DNA of 64,000 bases from an uncultured Pontibacter sp. (GCF_947499215.1 NZ_CANMNI010000002.1:868001-932000); one strand, 5' to 3'; shown: positions 54,532-63,259, numbered from the stretch's first letter. Numbers and translations are program-made. Notes: generated from the sequence alone by a model not told the origin.

Positions 54532-54951
54532 ATGGCTATTGACTTACAGCAAATCGGCAAAAGGTTCCGTTTCTATACGAACATCAAAGAATTGGAAATG
54601 CCGCAGCTCTTGGAGATGACGGGCAGCGACGAGACCACGCTCTCCAATATCATCTCTGGTAAAAACTACCTCTTGGATGAGTTGGTGGCTATCGTGAAAC
54701 ACTTCCATGACCTGAATTCGCAGTGGCTCATTTATGGCGAGGGCAGTATGTTTAAGCCGATGGACGAGAACGGTGCCTGCAAAGACAATCACAAAGGCTG
54801 CCTTAAAAAGGACAAAGCCGCCTACCTGAAGCAAATGCAGAACATGCTCATCGAACTCGACGCTGCCGAAGTAGCCAAAGGCCACCACGCCGATGTGGAC
54901 GCGCTAAAGGCGAAACTAGACGAATACAAAGCCAGTCACCCGCAGGACTAG
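54532..54951 (+). CDS. XRE-like helix-turn-helix protein
   Basis: 139 residues. The N-terminal 70 residues look like an XRE/phage-repressor helix-turn-helix (MPQLLEMTGSDETTLSNIIS, LDELVAIVKHFHDLNSQWLI with the common WLIYGEG end). The C-terminal part has a Lys-rich stretch (KDNHKGCLKKDKAAYLKQMQ) and an amphipathic helix. It would bind DNA, probably as a regulator. Its position beside the exporter genes is suggestive but its target is unknown. Confidence 0.75.
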   Translation: MAIDLQQIGKRFRFYTNIKELEMPQLLEMTGSDETTLSNIISGKNYLLDELVAIVKHFHDLNSQWLIYGEGSMFKPMDENGACKDNHKGCLKKDKAAYLKQMQNMLIELDAAEVAKGHHADVDALKAKLDEYKASHPQD

Positions 54952-55037
54952 CCTCCTGCATTTCCGGGCATCCAACCGCCCACACCCAGCACCCCATTTT
55001 ATGAGAAGTTTCTAGCCTGAACAGGCCTGATATGATT

Positions 55038-55080
55038 ATGCCCCAATGTAAGCGGTTTGCTTAGGTTGGGGCATTTTTGT
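55038..55080. terminator. Hairpin between convergent HTH and TetR genes
   Basis: ATGCCCCAA / TTGGGGCAT stem with an 18-20-base loop, followed by TTTTTGTT. Confidence 0.65.
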
Positions 55081-55083
55081 TAT

Positions 55084-55695
55084 TTATATCTTTACCCGTA
55101 TACCTTCCAAAATCAAATTCACGGTAAACAGCACCTCCCGCTCTATCTTCTCAAAATCGATGGAAGGGAGGTTGTGGAATTGGGCGCGTTGGAATTCTTC
55201 GAACTGAATAAGGTCTTTGACGACCATAATGGAGTAGCCCACCCGCTCTGCTTCGCACTCGATAAAGGTGCCATTGGCTATACCTTCTTTGATAACGGAG
55301 GCGTAGAAGTTTGACTCTTTGGCGCGCGACTCTTTGAACAGCTCCTGAAACATAATGCGCGTCTCGATGAGCACTTTGATGGAGATGGTGTGCTGCGTTA
55401 CGATTTCCTGATAGTAGCGCAACGAGGAGCGAATGTATAGCAACAGGCGCTCTCGGGGGTCTTTTTCCTGTTCAGCTGTTTTCTTTAGGCGGGAAAGGCT
55501 CTCTTTCCACTCCTGCGAAAAGGCCTCAATAAAGAGTACCTCCTTGCTCTTGTAATAGTAGTAGAGTGTTGGTTTCTTGAGGCCGATGGCATGGGCGATA
55601 TCGTCCAGCGTGGCTTTGCTGTAGCCCAGCTTGCCGAACACCGACTTAGCCGCTTCCAGTATCAGCTCCTTTTTTGCCTCTGCCTTTTTGCCCAA
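55084..55695 (-). CDS. TetR/AcrR-family repressor
   Basis: 203 residues. The helix-turn-helix is at 28-48 (ATLDDIAHAIGLKKPTLYYYYKSK) and the tail is the variable ligand-binding domain. The likely ligand is a compound moved by the adjoining ABC exporter. It is the last gene of the minus-strand row ABC exporter - GyrI-like - TetR, but has its own promoter with an embedded dyad (55739-55768), fitting autoregulation. Confidence 0.93.
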   Translation of the reverse strand: MGKKAEAKKELILEAAKSVFGKLGYSKATLDDIAHAIGLKKPTLYYYYKSKEVLFIEAFSQEWKESLSRLKKTAEQEKDPRERLLLYIRSSLRYYQEIVTQHTISIKVLIETRIMFQELFKESRAKESNFYASVIKEGIANGTFIECEAERVGYSIMVVKDLIQFEEFQRAQFHNLPSIDFEKIEREVLFTVNLILEGIRVKI

Positions 55696-55738
55696 TTTGC
55701 TTTGTTGCTATCGTTCCACGGGGAAACTCCCCTATCAC

Positions 55739-55768
55739 CAAAGATATAGAGATAATCTATACTTGCAA
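55739..55768 (-). promoter_or_regulatory. tetR promoter with embedded operator dyad
   Basis: On the minus strand TTG (55768-55766), exactly 19 bases, TATCTTTG (55746-55739): an ideal Bacteroidota promoter 44 bases before the tetR ATG. Between the boxes lies TATAGA-N5-TCTATA (55745-55761), a perfect dyad overlapping the -7 box. A TetR dimer bound there would block the promoter. Confidence 0.65.
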
Positions 55769-55769
55769 G

Positions 55770-56291
55770 CTACTCCTTAATCGGCACCTCTACTATACCT
55801 TGGTGGTCCTCCGGGAACCACTCCACATAAAAGGTTTCCAGCTCTAGATTCTTCTCCTTGGCGTAGTCAAAAATGGCTTCGTAGAGTTTGTTCGGGGCCA
55901 GCATGTAGTGGGCGTTCACTTCGCCACGCAGGGCACGGCGACCACCCGGCACTACCCGCAGTTCGTAGTCGGCCGGCAACTGCACCGAGCTGTCCGGTAT
56001 AATCACTCCGATAAAAGCGTTTACACTGTCGGCACGCCCCTCCGGGTTATTGTAATAGATATTGCCCAGCATACCTTCCAGCTCTTTTTTGTCTAGCACC
56101 TCGGCGGCTCTGCGGAACGAGTCGTTGATGAGATTATCCGTAACCGAACCTTTAAAAGCGCGGCCCGCCACAAAGAGTTGCTCGGAGCTAACTTCTGATA
56201 CCTTGGCTGAACTGAAACCTCCCAAATAGGCATAGAAAGCCCCTACGATAACGGCGAGCACCGCCATCACTAACAAGAATTTCTTGTTCAT
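55770..56291 (-). CDS. Membrane-anchored GyrI-like ligand-binding protein
   Basis: 173 residues: one N-terminal membrane helix (5-24) and a soluble domain of about 140 residues. The pattern LFVAGRAFKGSVTDN, GNIYYNNPEGRADSVNAFIG, GEVNAHYMLAPNKLYEAIFDYAKEK and FYVEWFPEDHQGIVEVPIKE (EW.P motif) is that of GyrI/BmrR-type effector-binding domains (AraC_E_bind). Its ATG overlaps the ABC exporter stop by 4 bases (ATGA), so the two are translationally coupled. A periplasmic or membrane-side sensor for the exported compound is inferred. Confidence 0.75.
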   Translation of the reverse strand: MNKKFLLVMAVLAVIVGAFYAYLGGFSSAKVSEVSSEQLFVAGRAFKGSVTDNLINDSFRRAAEVLDKKELEGMLGNIYYNNPEGRADSVNAFIGVIIPDSSVQLPADYELRVVPGGRRALRGEVNAHYMLAPNKLYEAIFDYAKEKNLELETFYVEWFPEDHQGIVEVPIKE

Positions 56292-58057
56292 AAGTCAATC
56301 ATGTTTTTGTACTGCATGTTGTAGAGTTGGGCATAGTAACCGTCATGGCGCAGCAATTCCTCGTGGTTACCCATTTCTTTTATCTCGCCCCGGTCCATCA
56401 CAATAATCTTGTCGGCCTTCTGGATGGTAGACAAACGATGAGCAATGACGATGGACGTACGACCATGCATGAGCTGGTCGATGGCGTACTGTATCAGTTC
56501 TTCAGTTTCGGAGTCGACGCTGGAAGTGGCCTCGTCGAGGATGATGATCTCGGGGTTATACACCATGGCCCGCACAAAGGAAATAAGCTGGCGCTGGCCT
56601 ACCGAGAGCGTTGCCCCGCGTTCCATTACTTGGTAGTGCAGACCACCCGGCAGTCGCTCGATGAATTTGCGGGCACCTACCAAGTCGGCGGCATGCCACA
56701 TTTGCTCTTCGGTGATGGCTTTGTTACCCAGACTGATGTTGTCAGCGATGGTGCCTGAGAACAGGAACACATCCTGTAACACTACCCCAATGTGGTGGCG
56801 CAATACATCCAGGTTGTATTCTTTAATGTCGTGCCCGTCAATTAAAATCTGGCCGCTGTTGATCTCGTAGAAACGGTTGAGCAAGTTGATAACAGAGGTC
56901 TTGCCTGCACCTGTCGCACCCACAAAAGCCACTGACTCCCCGGCCTTTACATCCAAAGAAATATTGCGCAACACCCAGTCCTCGTCTTTGTAGGCGAACC
57001 ACACATCCTTGAAATTCACGTTACCCTTGATTTTTTCTGGTGCATAACTGCCGTTGTCTGGAATCATCTCTTTGCTGTCGAGTAAGCGCATGAGGCGTTC
57101 CGTACTCACTACGCCCAGCTGGAGCGTATTAAAGCGGTCGGCGATCATGCGGATGGGGCGGAAGAACATCTGGATGTAGAGGATAAATGCCATCAGCGTA
57201 CCCAGCGATACATCGTTATCGATCACGCCGTGGGCGCCATACCACACAAGCAAGCCAAGCCCTGCCGCACCGATAATCTCGGCCACTGGGAAATATACCG
57301 AGTAGTAAAGCACAGAGCGCACGTTGGCGCGGGTATGTTCCTTGTTGATTTCCTTAAACTTCTCGAGCTCGCGCTTCTCGTTGTTGAAAATCTGCACAAT
57401 GCTCATCCCCGTGATATGCTCCTGCACAAACGAGTTAAGCCGCGCCACCGCTGTCCGCACATCCTGGAAAGTATCCTTTATTTTCTCTTTGAAGATATAG
57501 GTACTAATCAGCATGATCGGGAAAGTAGACAGACTAACCAGCGCCAGCTCCCAATCGATGTAAAACATGAAACCGAGGATGAACACCAACTGCAGGATGT
57601 CACCGATCATAGCGGCCAAGCCTTCACTGAATACATCGGAAAGCGTCTCCACGTCCGACACATTGCGGGTCACGAGTGTACCGATTGGCGTGCGGTCAAA
57701 AAACTTAAGGCGCAGGTTGAGAATGTGGCGGTAAAGCTGCACCCGGATGTCGCGAACCACGTGCTGCCCAAGCCAACCCGCAAAATAGGTATGGAGGTAC
57801 TGCACGATGGCATGCCCCACTAAGAGCACCGCGAGTATCACGAACATCTTGTTCAGGCCCTCCCAGTCGTTCTGCAGAATTTCGTTGTCGACGGTATACT
57901 GAATCAAGAAAGGACGCACGGCAGCCAATATGGCCGAGGCAAACGTCAGGAACACGATGAAGTAGAACGTCTTCAGGTAGGGCTTCACAAACGTGAAAAG
58001 CCGCCGGATGACGTCTGCATCGAATACCTTGCCTGTATTTTGTGGTTTATCTTCCAA
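56288..58057 (-). CDS. ABC exporter half-transporter with degenerate signature (heterodimer half B)
   Basis: 589 residues: six-helix membrane domain (1-345) and ATPase. Walker A is GATGAGKTS (380-388), Walker B is IIILDEATSSVD with the catalytic Glu509, and the H-loop is His540. The signature is LSVGQRQ instead of LSGGQ. In heterodimeric exporters the half with the active Glu often carries the weak signature, so that one composite ATP site is degenerate. That is exactly complementary to the gene at 52611. Cotranscribed with the GyrI-like and TetR genes. Confidence 0.93.
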   Translation of the reverse strand: MEDKPQNTGKVFDADVIRRLFTFVKPYLKTFYFIVFLTFASAILAAVRPFLIQYTVDNEILQNDWEGLNKMFVILAVLLVGHAIVQYLHTYFAGWLGQHVVRDIRVQLYRHILNLRLKFFDRTPIGTLVTRNVSDVETLSDVFSEGLAAMIGDILQLVFILGFMFYIDWELALVSLSTFPIMLISTYIFKEKIKDTFQDVRTAVARLNSFVQEHITGMSIVQIFNNEKRELEKFKEINKEHTRANVRSVLYYSVYFPVAEIIGAAGLGLLVWYGAHGVIDNDVSLGTLMAFILYIQMFFRPIRMIADRFNTLQLGVVSTERLMRLLDSKEMIPDNGSYAPEKIKGNVNFKDVWFAYKDEDWVLRNISLDVKAGESVAFVGATGAGKTSVINLLNRFYEINSGQILIDGHDIKEYNLDVLRHHIGVVLQDVFLFSGTIADNISLGNKAITEEQMWHAADLVGARKFIERLPGGLHYQVMERGATLSVGQRQLISFVRAMVYNPEIIILDEATSSVDSETEELIQYAIDQLMHGRTSIVIAHRLSTIQKADKIIVMDRGEIKEMGNHEELLRHDGYYAQLYNMQYKNMIDL

Positions 58058-58156
58058 GTTTGTTGTTCTGTTTTTGTTTTCGGGGGTTAGTCTGTCCCTT
58101 TTCTTTTTGCCTGATTCAGGATTGAAGGTTTATAAGATTCTGGTGCACGATTAACA

Positions 58157-58190
58157 TCCCCCTGCCCCCTTCAAAGGGGGACTTTTTTCC
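58157..58190. repeat. C/G-run hairpin repeat
   Basis: CCCCCTTC-AAAGGGGGAC with a preceding CCCCCTG, related in design to the unit at 4022-4062. Confidence 0.45.
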
Positions 58191-58350
58191 TACTGCCAGT
58201 TCTAAAGTACAAGCCTTGTAGTTTCTGTTACTCCACACACCACTGGCACGCATTGCAAAGTAAATTGCACTTGGGCTACAGAGCGATGACATCAGCCAAG
58301 TGCACCTTTTCGACGCTCCACTGTTTGAGCGTTCAGCGAGTTTGGAGCGT

Positions 58351-58393
58351 CTTGATTTTTTTGCTTACTTTTTTCATCAAGGAAAAAAGTAAG
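58351..58393. repeat. Hairpin repeat CTTACTTTTTTC / GAAAAAAGTAAG
   Basis: 12-bp perfect arms (58364-58375 and 58382-58393), with an alternative outer pairing CTTGAT / ATCAAG. Looks like a mobile or recombining intergenic repeat. Confidence 0.5.
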
Positions 58394-58720
58394 GCCCGGC
58401 TGGCCAAGCCAAGCTATGAAATAAGGCTAATTGCTATACCTACAACTGTAGCTATACCACAGGGCCAGAGGCCCCACAATGGTAGACACGAGCGTGGACG
58501 CTCGCGCCATCACCGGAACCGCCGCTACACCAGTTACAAACTGGCCCCATGCCAACCACAAGTTACGCTCGCGCTAAACTTGCGGCATACACGAAACTCC
58601 CAGTATAAACAGCAACTCCTACTATACGACAGTCTATACCTAACCGCCTGCAAAGTTAATGGTTTTTGCATCAGGATTTTCGGGATTTATCAGGTATAGC
58701 CATTACTCCTAAAGGCATAA

Positions 58721-58755
58721 AAAAACCCTCCCCTGTTTTTAAGGGAGGGCTTTAG
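58721..58755 (-). terminator. Terminator of gamma-lyase gene
   Basis: CCCTCCC / GGGAGGG stem with A and T runs, 16 bases after the minus-strand stop. Confidence 0.7.
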
Positions 58756-58770
58756 AAATAAAGTTTATAC

Positions 58771-60078
58771 CTATACCTCCGCTTCTACAGGCACAGCAAC
58801 TTTCTCGAGCGCCTGCGCAATATCAGAGATAATATCCTCTGGGTGCTCCACGCCTACCGAGATCCGAATCATGCCCTCACCTATACCCATCACAGCACGG
58901 TCGGCCAGACAGATATCAGAGTGGGTCATAGAAGCAGGGTGCTCGGCCAGCGACTCGGTGCCGCCGAGGCTTACCGCCAGCTTAATCAGTTTCAGGTTGT
59001 TCAGGAACTTAAAGGCTTCTTTCTCGCCGCCTTTGATGTCGAACGAGATCATAGAGCCTGCTGCCTTGCACTGTTTGTCGTAAATGGCCTGTTGCTGAGG
59101 ATTGTCCTGCAGGTAGCCTAGGAAGTAAATCTTGTCCACTTTCGGGTGTTCTTTCAGGTAGGCGGCCACTACTTCAGCGCCACGAGCCTGACACTCCATG
59201 CGTATTTTCAATGTCTCTAAGCTGCGCATCAGCATCCAGCCTGTCCACGGACTCGCCATAGAGCCCATGAACGTACGCATGCCTTTCACTTGCTTCATCA
59301 GGTCAGCCGGGCCGGCGCAGGCGCCAGCAATCAAGTCGGAGTGACCACCGATGTACTTGGTGGCAGAGTAGAGCACCAAGTCAGCGCCGTGTTTGAGTGG
59401 GTGCGAGAACACCGGGCCTAGGAACGTGTTGTCCACGGCTACCACTACTTTCTTGTCGGCAGTCGAGTGCTTCTTGGCCATGGCGGAGCATGCCTCGATG
59501 TCAACCAAGTGGTTGGTCGGGTTGGCTGGGGTTTCGATGTAGACCATCGCCAGTTTATCGGCCATACCTGATTCCTCGAGCATTTGCTCTACTTCCTCAA
59601 TTGGCGTATTGGCACGGAAGCCCATGCTCTTCACGCCGAACTTTGGCAGAATGTTTTTGATGTAGTAGTCAGAGCCACCGTAGATAGGTTCGCTGTGCAA
59701 AATCAGATCGCCCGGCTTGAGCAGGGCTAGGAGCGTAGTGCTGATGGCGGCCATACCGCTGGCGAATACGGCTGCCTCTTCGGCTCCGTCCCAAAAGCGG
59801 AGGCGGTTCTCCAGTATCTCGAGGTCTGGGTTGTTGAGGCGACTGTAGATCAGGCCAAGTTGTTCTTCGGCGTGCTTCTCGCGCAGTCCGTAGGCTAGTT
59901 CAAAAAATGCCTTGCCTTCTTCCGCGTTCTTGAAAACGAAAGTTGAAGTCTGGTAAATCGGCGCTTTCACGGCCATTTCTGACCACTCCGGATTGTACCC
60001 GTAGCTCATCATCAAGCTTTCGGGGCGAAGGTGTTTGCCATTAAGATGGGGACCGTTCTGGTCTTCAGGTAATTGCAT
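58771..60078 (-). CDS. Cys/Met metabolism PLP enzyme (methionine or cystathionine gamma-lyase type)
   Basis: 435 residues from ATG 60078 (MQLPEDQNGPHLNGK). The longer reading would run into truA and has no homologue-like sequence. Motifs: APIYQTSTFVF, YSRLNNPDLEILENRL, VFASGMAAIST (phosphate-binding), VYIETPANPTN, and the PLP Lys241 in YSATKYIGGHSDLIAG. The C-terminus has LIKLAVSLGGTESLAEHPASMTHS. The family splits C-S bonds of methionine, cystathionine or homocysteine; the exact reaction cannot be fixed. It starts 1 base from the truA stop, same strand, so probably cotranscribed. Confidence 0.88.
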   Translation of the reverse strand: MQLPEDQNGPHLNGKHLRPESLMMSYGYNPEWSEMAVKAPIYQTSTFVFKNAEEGKAFFELAYGLREKHAEEQLGLIYSRLNNPDLEILENRLRFWDGAEEAAVFASGMAAISTTLLALLKPGDLILHSEPIYGGSDYYIKNILPKFGVKSMGFRANTPIEEVEQMLEESGMADKLAMVYIETPANPTNHLVDIEACSAMAKKHSTADKKVVVAVDNTFLGPVFSHPLKHGADLVLYSATKYIGGHSDLIAGACAGPADLMKQVKGMRTFMGSMASPWTGWMLMRSLETLKIRMECQARGAEVVAAYLKEHPKVDKIYFLGYLQDNPQQQAIYDKQCKAAGSMISFDIKGGEKEAFKFLNNLKLIKLAVSLGGTESLAEHPASMTHSDICLADRAVMGIGEGMIRISVGVEHPEDIISDIAQALEKVAVPVEAEV

Positions 60079-60079
60079 G

Positions 60080-60847
60080 CTATAAAGGGTTTGTTTTGGG
60101 TGATATCTTGAAAATATGCTCCGGATACGACACCTTGGCAAGGTATAACCCCTCGGAAGGAGCCGCCCCGCTGGCCTTGCTGCGGTCTTGACTGGCGATA
60201 ATCCGCTCAAAATCGGCTACAGAAAGCTTGCCGCGACCTACGTCCAGCAAAGTACCGACCACCAGTCGTACCATACCCCGCAAAAAGCGATTAGCCCGGA
60301 TGGTAAAGACCAGCTCGTCGCCTTGCTGGCGCCATACAGCTTCGTATATGTTGCAGCGGTAGTGCTTGGTGTCGCCTTTCACTTTGCTAAAGGTCGTAAA
60401 ATCCTCGTAACGAAGCAAAACAGCGGCCGCTTCATTCATCTTCTCCACATCCACGGAACGCGGCAAGTAGGTGGCGTAGTATCTTTTGAAAGGGTCTTTG
60501 GCAAGCGTAATGTAGTAGTGGTAGGTACGCTCAAAAGCGTCGAAGCGGGCATGGGCCTCGTCGGTGACAAGGTATAGGTTCTTCGCCACAATGTCGTCGG
60601 GCAAAAGGCGGTTGAAACGGTAGACCATGTGCTCGGGGTCTAGGTGCTGTTCCACATCAAAGTGCACGAATTGCTGGCTCGCGTGTACGCCCGTATCGGT
60701 ACGGCCGCTACCTGTCGTGCTAATGGGCCGCCGCAGCACTTTGCTTAGGCAATCTTCGAGCACTTCCTGCACAGAAAGGGCATTAGGCTGTACCTGCCAA
60801 CCATGAAAACGAGTGCCGTCATAGGCTATTTCTAGAAAGTAGCGCAT
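60080..60847 (-). CDS. truA: tRNA pseudouridine synthase A
   Basis: 255 residues from ATG 60847 (MRYFLEIAYDGTRFHGWQ). The catalytic Asp51 is in GSGRTDTGVHA, and MVYRFNRLLPDDIVAKN, RTYHYYI and NRFLRGMVRLVVGTLLDVGRG follow. It makes pseudouridine at positions 38-40 of tRNAs. It forms a pair with the gamma-lyase gene directly downstream. Confidence 0.95.
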   Translation of the reverse strand: MRYFLEIAYDGTRFHGWQVQPNALSVQEVLEDCLSKVLRRPISTTGSGRTDTGVHASQQFVHFDVEQHLDPEHMVYRFNRLLPDDIVAKNLYLVTDEAHARFDAFERTYHYYITLAKDPFKRYYATYLPRSVDVEKMNEAAAVLLRYEDFTTFSKVKGDTKHYRCNIYEAVWRQQGDELVFTIRANRFLRGMVRLVVGTLLDVGRGKLSVADFERIIASQDRSKASGAAPSEGLYLAKVSYPEHIFKISPKTNPL

Positions 60848-60860
60848 GGGCAAAGATAAC

Positions 60861-60890
60861 AAAAAAGGCTGCCTGTATGCAGGCAGCCTT
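60861..60890 (-). terminator. Terminator of secreted Asp/His/Arg-rich protein gene
   Basis: AAGGCTGCCTG / CAGGCAGCCTT, 11-bp perfect stem with a T run on the minus strand. Confidence 0.85.
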
Positions 60891-60933
60891 CAAACTATGG
60901 TAGTCGTCTTCTTCTTATTGCAAACAAAGCTAT

Positions 60934-61329
60934 TTATCTTTTGTTTTGGCTTCTGTGCCGTTCTTCCAGTATAACCTTCGCAATGGCACGGTCTCGCGCC
61001 TCGCGATTGGTTGGTGCATGCCGACGGTCTTCTACTCTACCTCGGTGGTCACGGCTACGGTTATGGTCTCGGTCCCATCTTCTATCGTCTCGGCTATACC
61101 TGTCATTGTGGGGTGAGCAGCAGCTTTTGCCGGTGTAGCGCTTATCACGATGACTTTTGTAGTGCTTGCAGTCGTCGTGGTCGCGGTATTTCTTATCTAC
61201 ATATACCACTTTTCCTTTCGAGTGATGTTTGTCTTTGCACTTCCGGTGATCATGGTCCTTTGCCATAGCGGCCTCTCCTCCAACTACCATCAGCATGGCC
61301 ATCAGCACAATCGTCAATATCCTTTTCAT
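60934..61329 (-). CDS. Small secreted charged protein
   Basis: 131 residues: a signal peptide (MKRILTIVLMAMLMVVGGEAAMA) and a mature part very rich in His, Asp, Arg, Lys (KDHDHRKCKDKHHSKGK, DRDHNRSRDHRGRVEDRR). Three or four Cys (CKDK, CKHY, SCCSPH). No fold or family recognised. Such sequences may bind metal ions. Single gene with its own terminator. Confidence 0.65.
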   Translation of the reverse strand: MKRILTIVLMAMLMVVGGEAAMAKDHDHRKCKDKHHSKGKVVYVDKKYRDHDDCKHYKSHRDKRYTGKSCCSPHNDRYSRDDRRWDRDHNRSRDHRGRVEDRRHAPTNREARDRAIAKVILEERHRSQNKR

Positions 61330-61426
61330 AAGCTTGAAATATTAGTCTGATAACATTCAAATCAAAGTATATGCCAGAATCCTATATAGCCCTACCTAAT
61401 ATTTCCTACTTAGCGGCATTAAAAGT

Positions 61427-61462
61427 AAAAAGGCCACTCTGCTTGCACAGAATGGCCTTTTG
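61427..61462 (-). terminator. Terminator of thiolase gene
   Basis: AAAAGGCCA...TGGCCTTTT arms with inner TCTG/CAGA pairing, 18 bases after the minus-strand stop. Confidence 0.8.
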
Positions 61463-61479
61463 AAGAGAAAATGTGTAGA

Positions 61480-62682
61480 CTATAGCTTTTCGTAAATAAT
61501 GGCCGCCCCCTGCCCTACGCCCACGCACATGGTTGCCAGACCGTAGCGCACGTTTTCGCGGCGCTTCATTTCGTGCAGCAAAGTGGCTGAGATACGGGTA
61601 CCACTGGCTCCGAGCGGGTGACCGATGGCAATAGAGCCGCCATTCACGTTCACGATCTCCGGGTTAATGCCAAGCTCCTGCACGCAAGGGATAGCTTGTG
61701 CCGCAAAAGCCTCGTTGATTTCTGCCAGCCCGATGTCGTTGATGGTGAGTCCGGCTCGTTTCAGGGCTTTTAAGGTTGCTGGCACAGGACCCATACCCAT
61801 GTAGGCTGGCTCCACCCCTGCCACGGCCGCTGACACAATACGGGCCATTGGCTTCAGATTGAAACGCTTTACGATCTCCTCACTCACCACCAGAGAAGCG
61901 GCCGCGCCATCGTTTATACCTGATGCGTTGCCTGCCGTCACGGTGCCGCCTTTTTTGAAGGCCGCGCCCAGTGTACCCAGTTTCTCTACAGAAGAAAGGC
62001 GCGGGTGCTCATCGGTGTCGAAGATGATTGGATCGCCTTTGCGCTGCGGAACAGGTATAGGTATAATCTCATCTTTGAACTTACCTGCTTCTGCAGCGGC
62101 CTTGTACTTGATCTGCGAGCTGTGGGCAAACTCGTCCTGCGCTTCACGTGAAACACCGTAGCGCTCCGCCACATTCTCGGCGGTCTCGCCCATGGTATGC
62201 GGGTAGTGCATCGAGGAAAGCGTGTTGTTCACGAAGCGCCAGCCGATAGTAGTATCATAGATCTCGGGGGTGCGGGCGAAAGCGGTTTCGGCTTTGGCCA
62301 TCACGAAAGGGGCACGCGTCATGCTCTCCACGCCGCCAGCTAAGTATACGGCCCCATCACCGCAAGTAATAGCGCGCCCCGCGTCGATGATGGACTGCAG
62401 CCCGGAAGCGCAGAGACGGTTCACGGTCACACCACCGATTTCGTGCGGAAGTCCTGCCAACAGAAGCGCCATGCGAGCTACGTTGCGGTTGTCCTCCCCG
62501 GCTTGGTTAGCCGCGCCCAGCACCACGTCTTCAATCAGGCTCGGGTCTATCTGCGGATTACGGGCCATTAACTCTTTGAGAATAAAGGCCGCCATGTCGT
62601 CGGGACGGACAGTACTGAGGGCTCCGGTAAACTTGCCAACGGGTGTTCTAACAATATCAATTATATAAGCTGTGCTCATCAA
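61480..62682 (-). CDS. Thiolase (acetyl-CoA C-acyltransferase)
   Basis: 400 residues. The nucleophilic Cys is at 91 in VNRLCASGLQSI; GHPLGASGTRI gives the catalytic His and MCVGVGQGAAI the second Cys. VVLGAANQAGEDNRNVARM and GGVESMTRAPFVMAKAE belong to the PcaF/FadA-like group. It splits or joins 3-ketoacyl-CoA, in fatty acid or aromatic ring degradation. No other beta-oxidation gene is adjacent. A start one codon later is equally possible. Confidence 0.93.
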   Translation of the reverse strand: MMSTAYIIDIVRTPVGKFTGALSTVRPDDMAAFILKELMARNPQIDPSLIEDVVLGAANQAGEDNRNVARMALLLAGLPHEIGGVTVNRLCASGLQSIIDAGRAITCGDGAVYLAGGVESMTRAPFVMAKAETAFARTPEIYDTTIGWRFVNNTLSSMHYPHTMGETAENVAERYGVSREAQDEFAHSSQIKYKAAAEAGKFKDEIIPIPVPQRKGDPIIFDTDEHPRLSSVEKLGTLGAAFKKGGTVTAGNASGINDGAAASLVVSEEIVKRFNLKPMARIVSAAVAGVEPAYMGMGPVPATLKALKRAGLTINDIGLAEINEAFAAQAIPCVQELGINPEIVNVNGGSIAIGHPLGASGTRISATLLHEMKRRENVRYGLATMCVGVGQGAAIIYEKL

Positions 62683-62684
62683 TT

Positions 62685-62713
62685 TTTGTTTTACAGGTCT
62701 TTGTCTAATTTTG
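62685..62713 (+). promoter_or_regulatory. Promoter of DUF4293 gene
   Basis: TTTG (62685-62688), 17 bases, then TAATTTTG (62706-62713), 30 bases before the ATG. Confidence 0.6.
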
Positions 62714-62743
62714 CATCTCTTTGCAAGTTAAATTAACCCCTTT

Positions 62744-63241
62744 ATGATACAAAGAATTCAAACCGTATTTCTGGCACTCATCGTGATTGCGATGGTGTCT
62801 TTGCTGTTTTTGCCACTCTGGTCTAAGATAGATGCCGTGTCTGGTGAAGAAGTCGTGCTTACCGCTTGGGACCTGTCTTTTCAGGCGCTGAATGCTCAAG
62901 GTGAAGTAGCGCAGGCTGGCGCACAAACAGGAACGAGCACTATGGCCATTGGTATACTCGCTATTGTAGCCGCAGGTGTAGCCCTGTATGAGATCTTCCA
63001 GTACAAGAGCCGCATCACCCAAATGAAGTTCGGCCTGATCAACACGCTGGTACTGGTGGCGCTCTTTGGCACGTCATTTTACTATGCTAACTACGTGGGC
63101 AACGTGATGGTATCTGGTAACGAAGGTAACTACGAGGCCGGCTTTTACATGCCTGTGCTGGCGCTACTGCTTAATGCACTGGCAAACCGTTTTATCAAGA
63201 AAGACGAGGACTTGGTAAGGTCGGTAGACAGATTGAGATAA
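62744..63241 (+). CDS. DUF4293 membrane protein
   Basis: 165 residues with four membrane helices (about 7-26, 66-86, 99-116 and 134-150). It opens with the family signature MIQRIQTVFLALIVIAMVSLLFLPLW, and the helical hairpin ends LALLLNALANRFIKKDEDLVRS. DUF4293 is confined mainly to Bacteroidota and has no known function. It has its own promoter and terminator. Confidence 0.88.
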   Translation: MIQRIQTVFLALIVIAMVSLLFLPLWSKIDAVSGEEVVLTAWDLSFQALNAQGEVAQAGAQTGTSTMAIGILAIVAAGVALYEIFQYKSRITQMKFGLINTLVLVALFGTSFYYANYVGNVMVSGNEGNYEAGFYMPVLALLLNALANRFIKKDEDLVRSVDRLR

Positions 63242-63259
63242 GGTATAAGGCCTTGCATT

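Larger units (their letters stand above)
58058..58770. other. Repeat-rich intergenic region
   Basis: 713 bases between the ABC exporter start and the gamma-lyase stop, with no supported gene. It holds a C/G-run repeat (58157-58190), a hairpin element (58351-58393), the palindrome CGAGCGTGGACGCTCG (58489-58504), several TATACC motif copies and a terminator (58721-58755). No good promoter for the exporter operon was found. Confidence 0.6.

Noticed and set aside
58253..58699. 148-codon plus-strand ORF in the 58 kb gap
   Set aside because: It reads through hairpin repeats and palindromes and its product is low-complexity. Treated as repeat-derived, not a gene.
61480..62682. Link of the thiolase to the kynurenine cluster
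   Set aside because: The genes are 56 kb apart with no shared regulatory feature visible.
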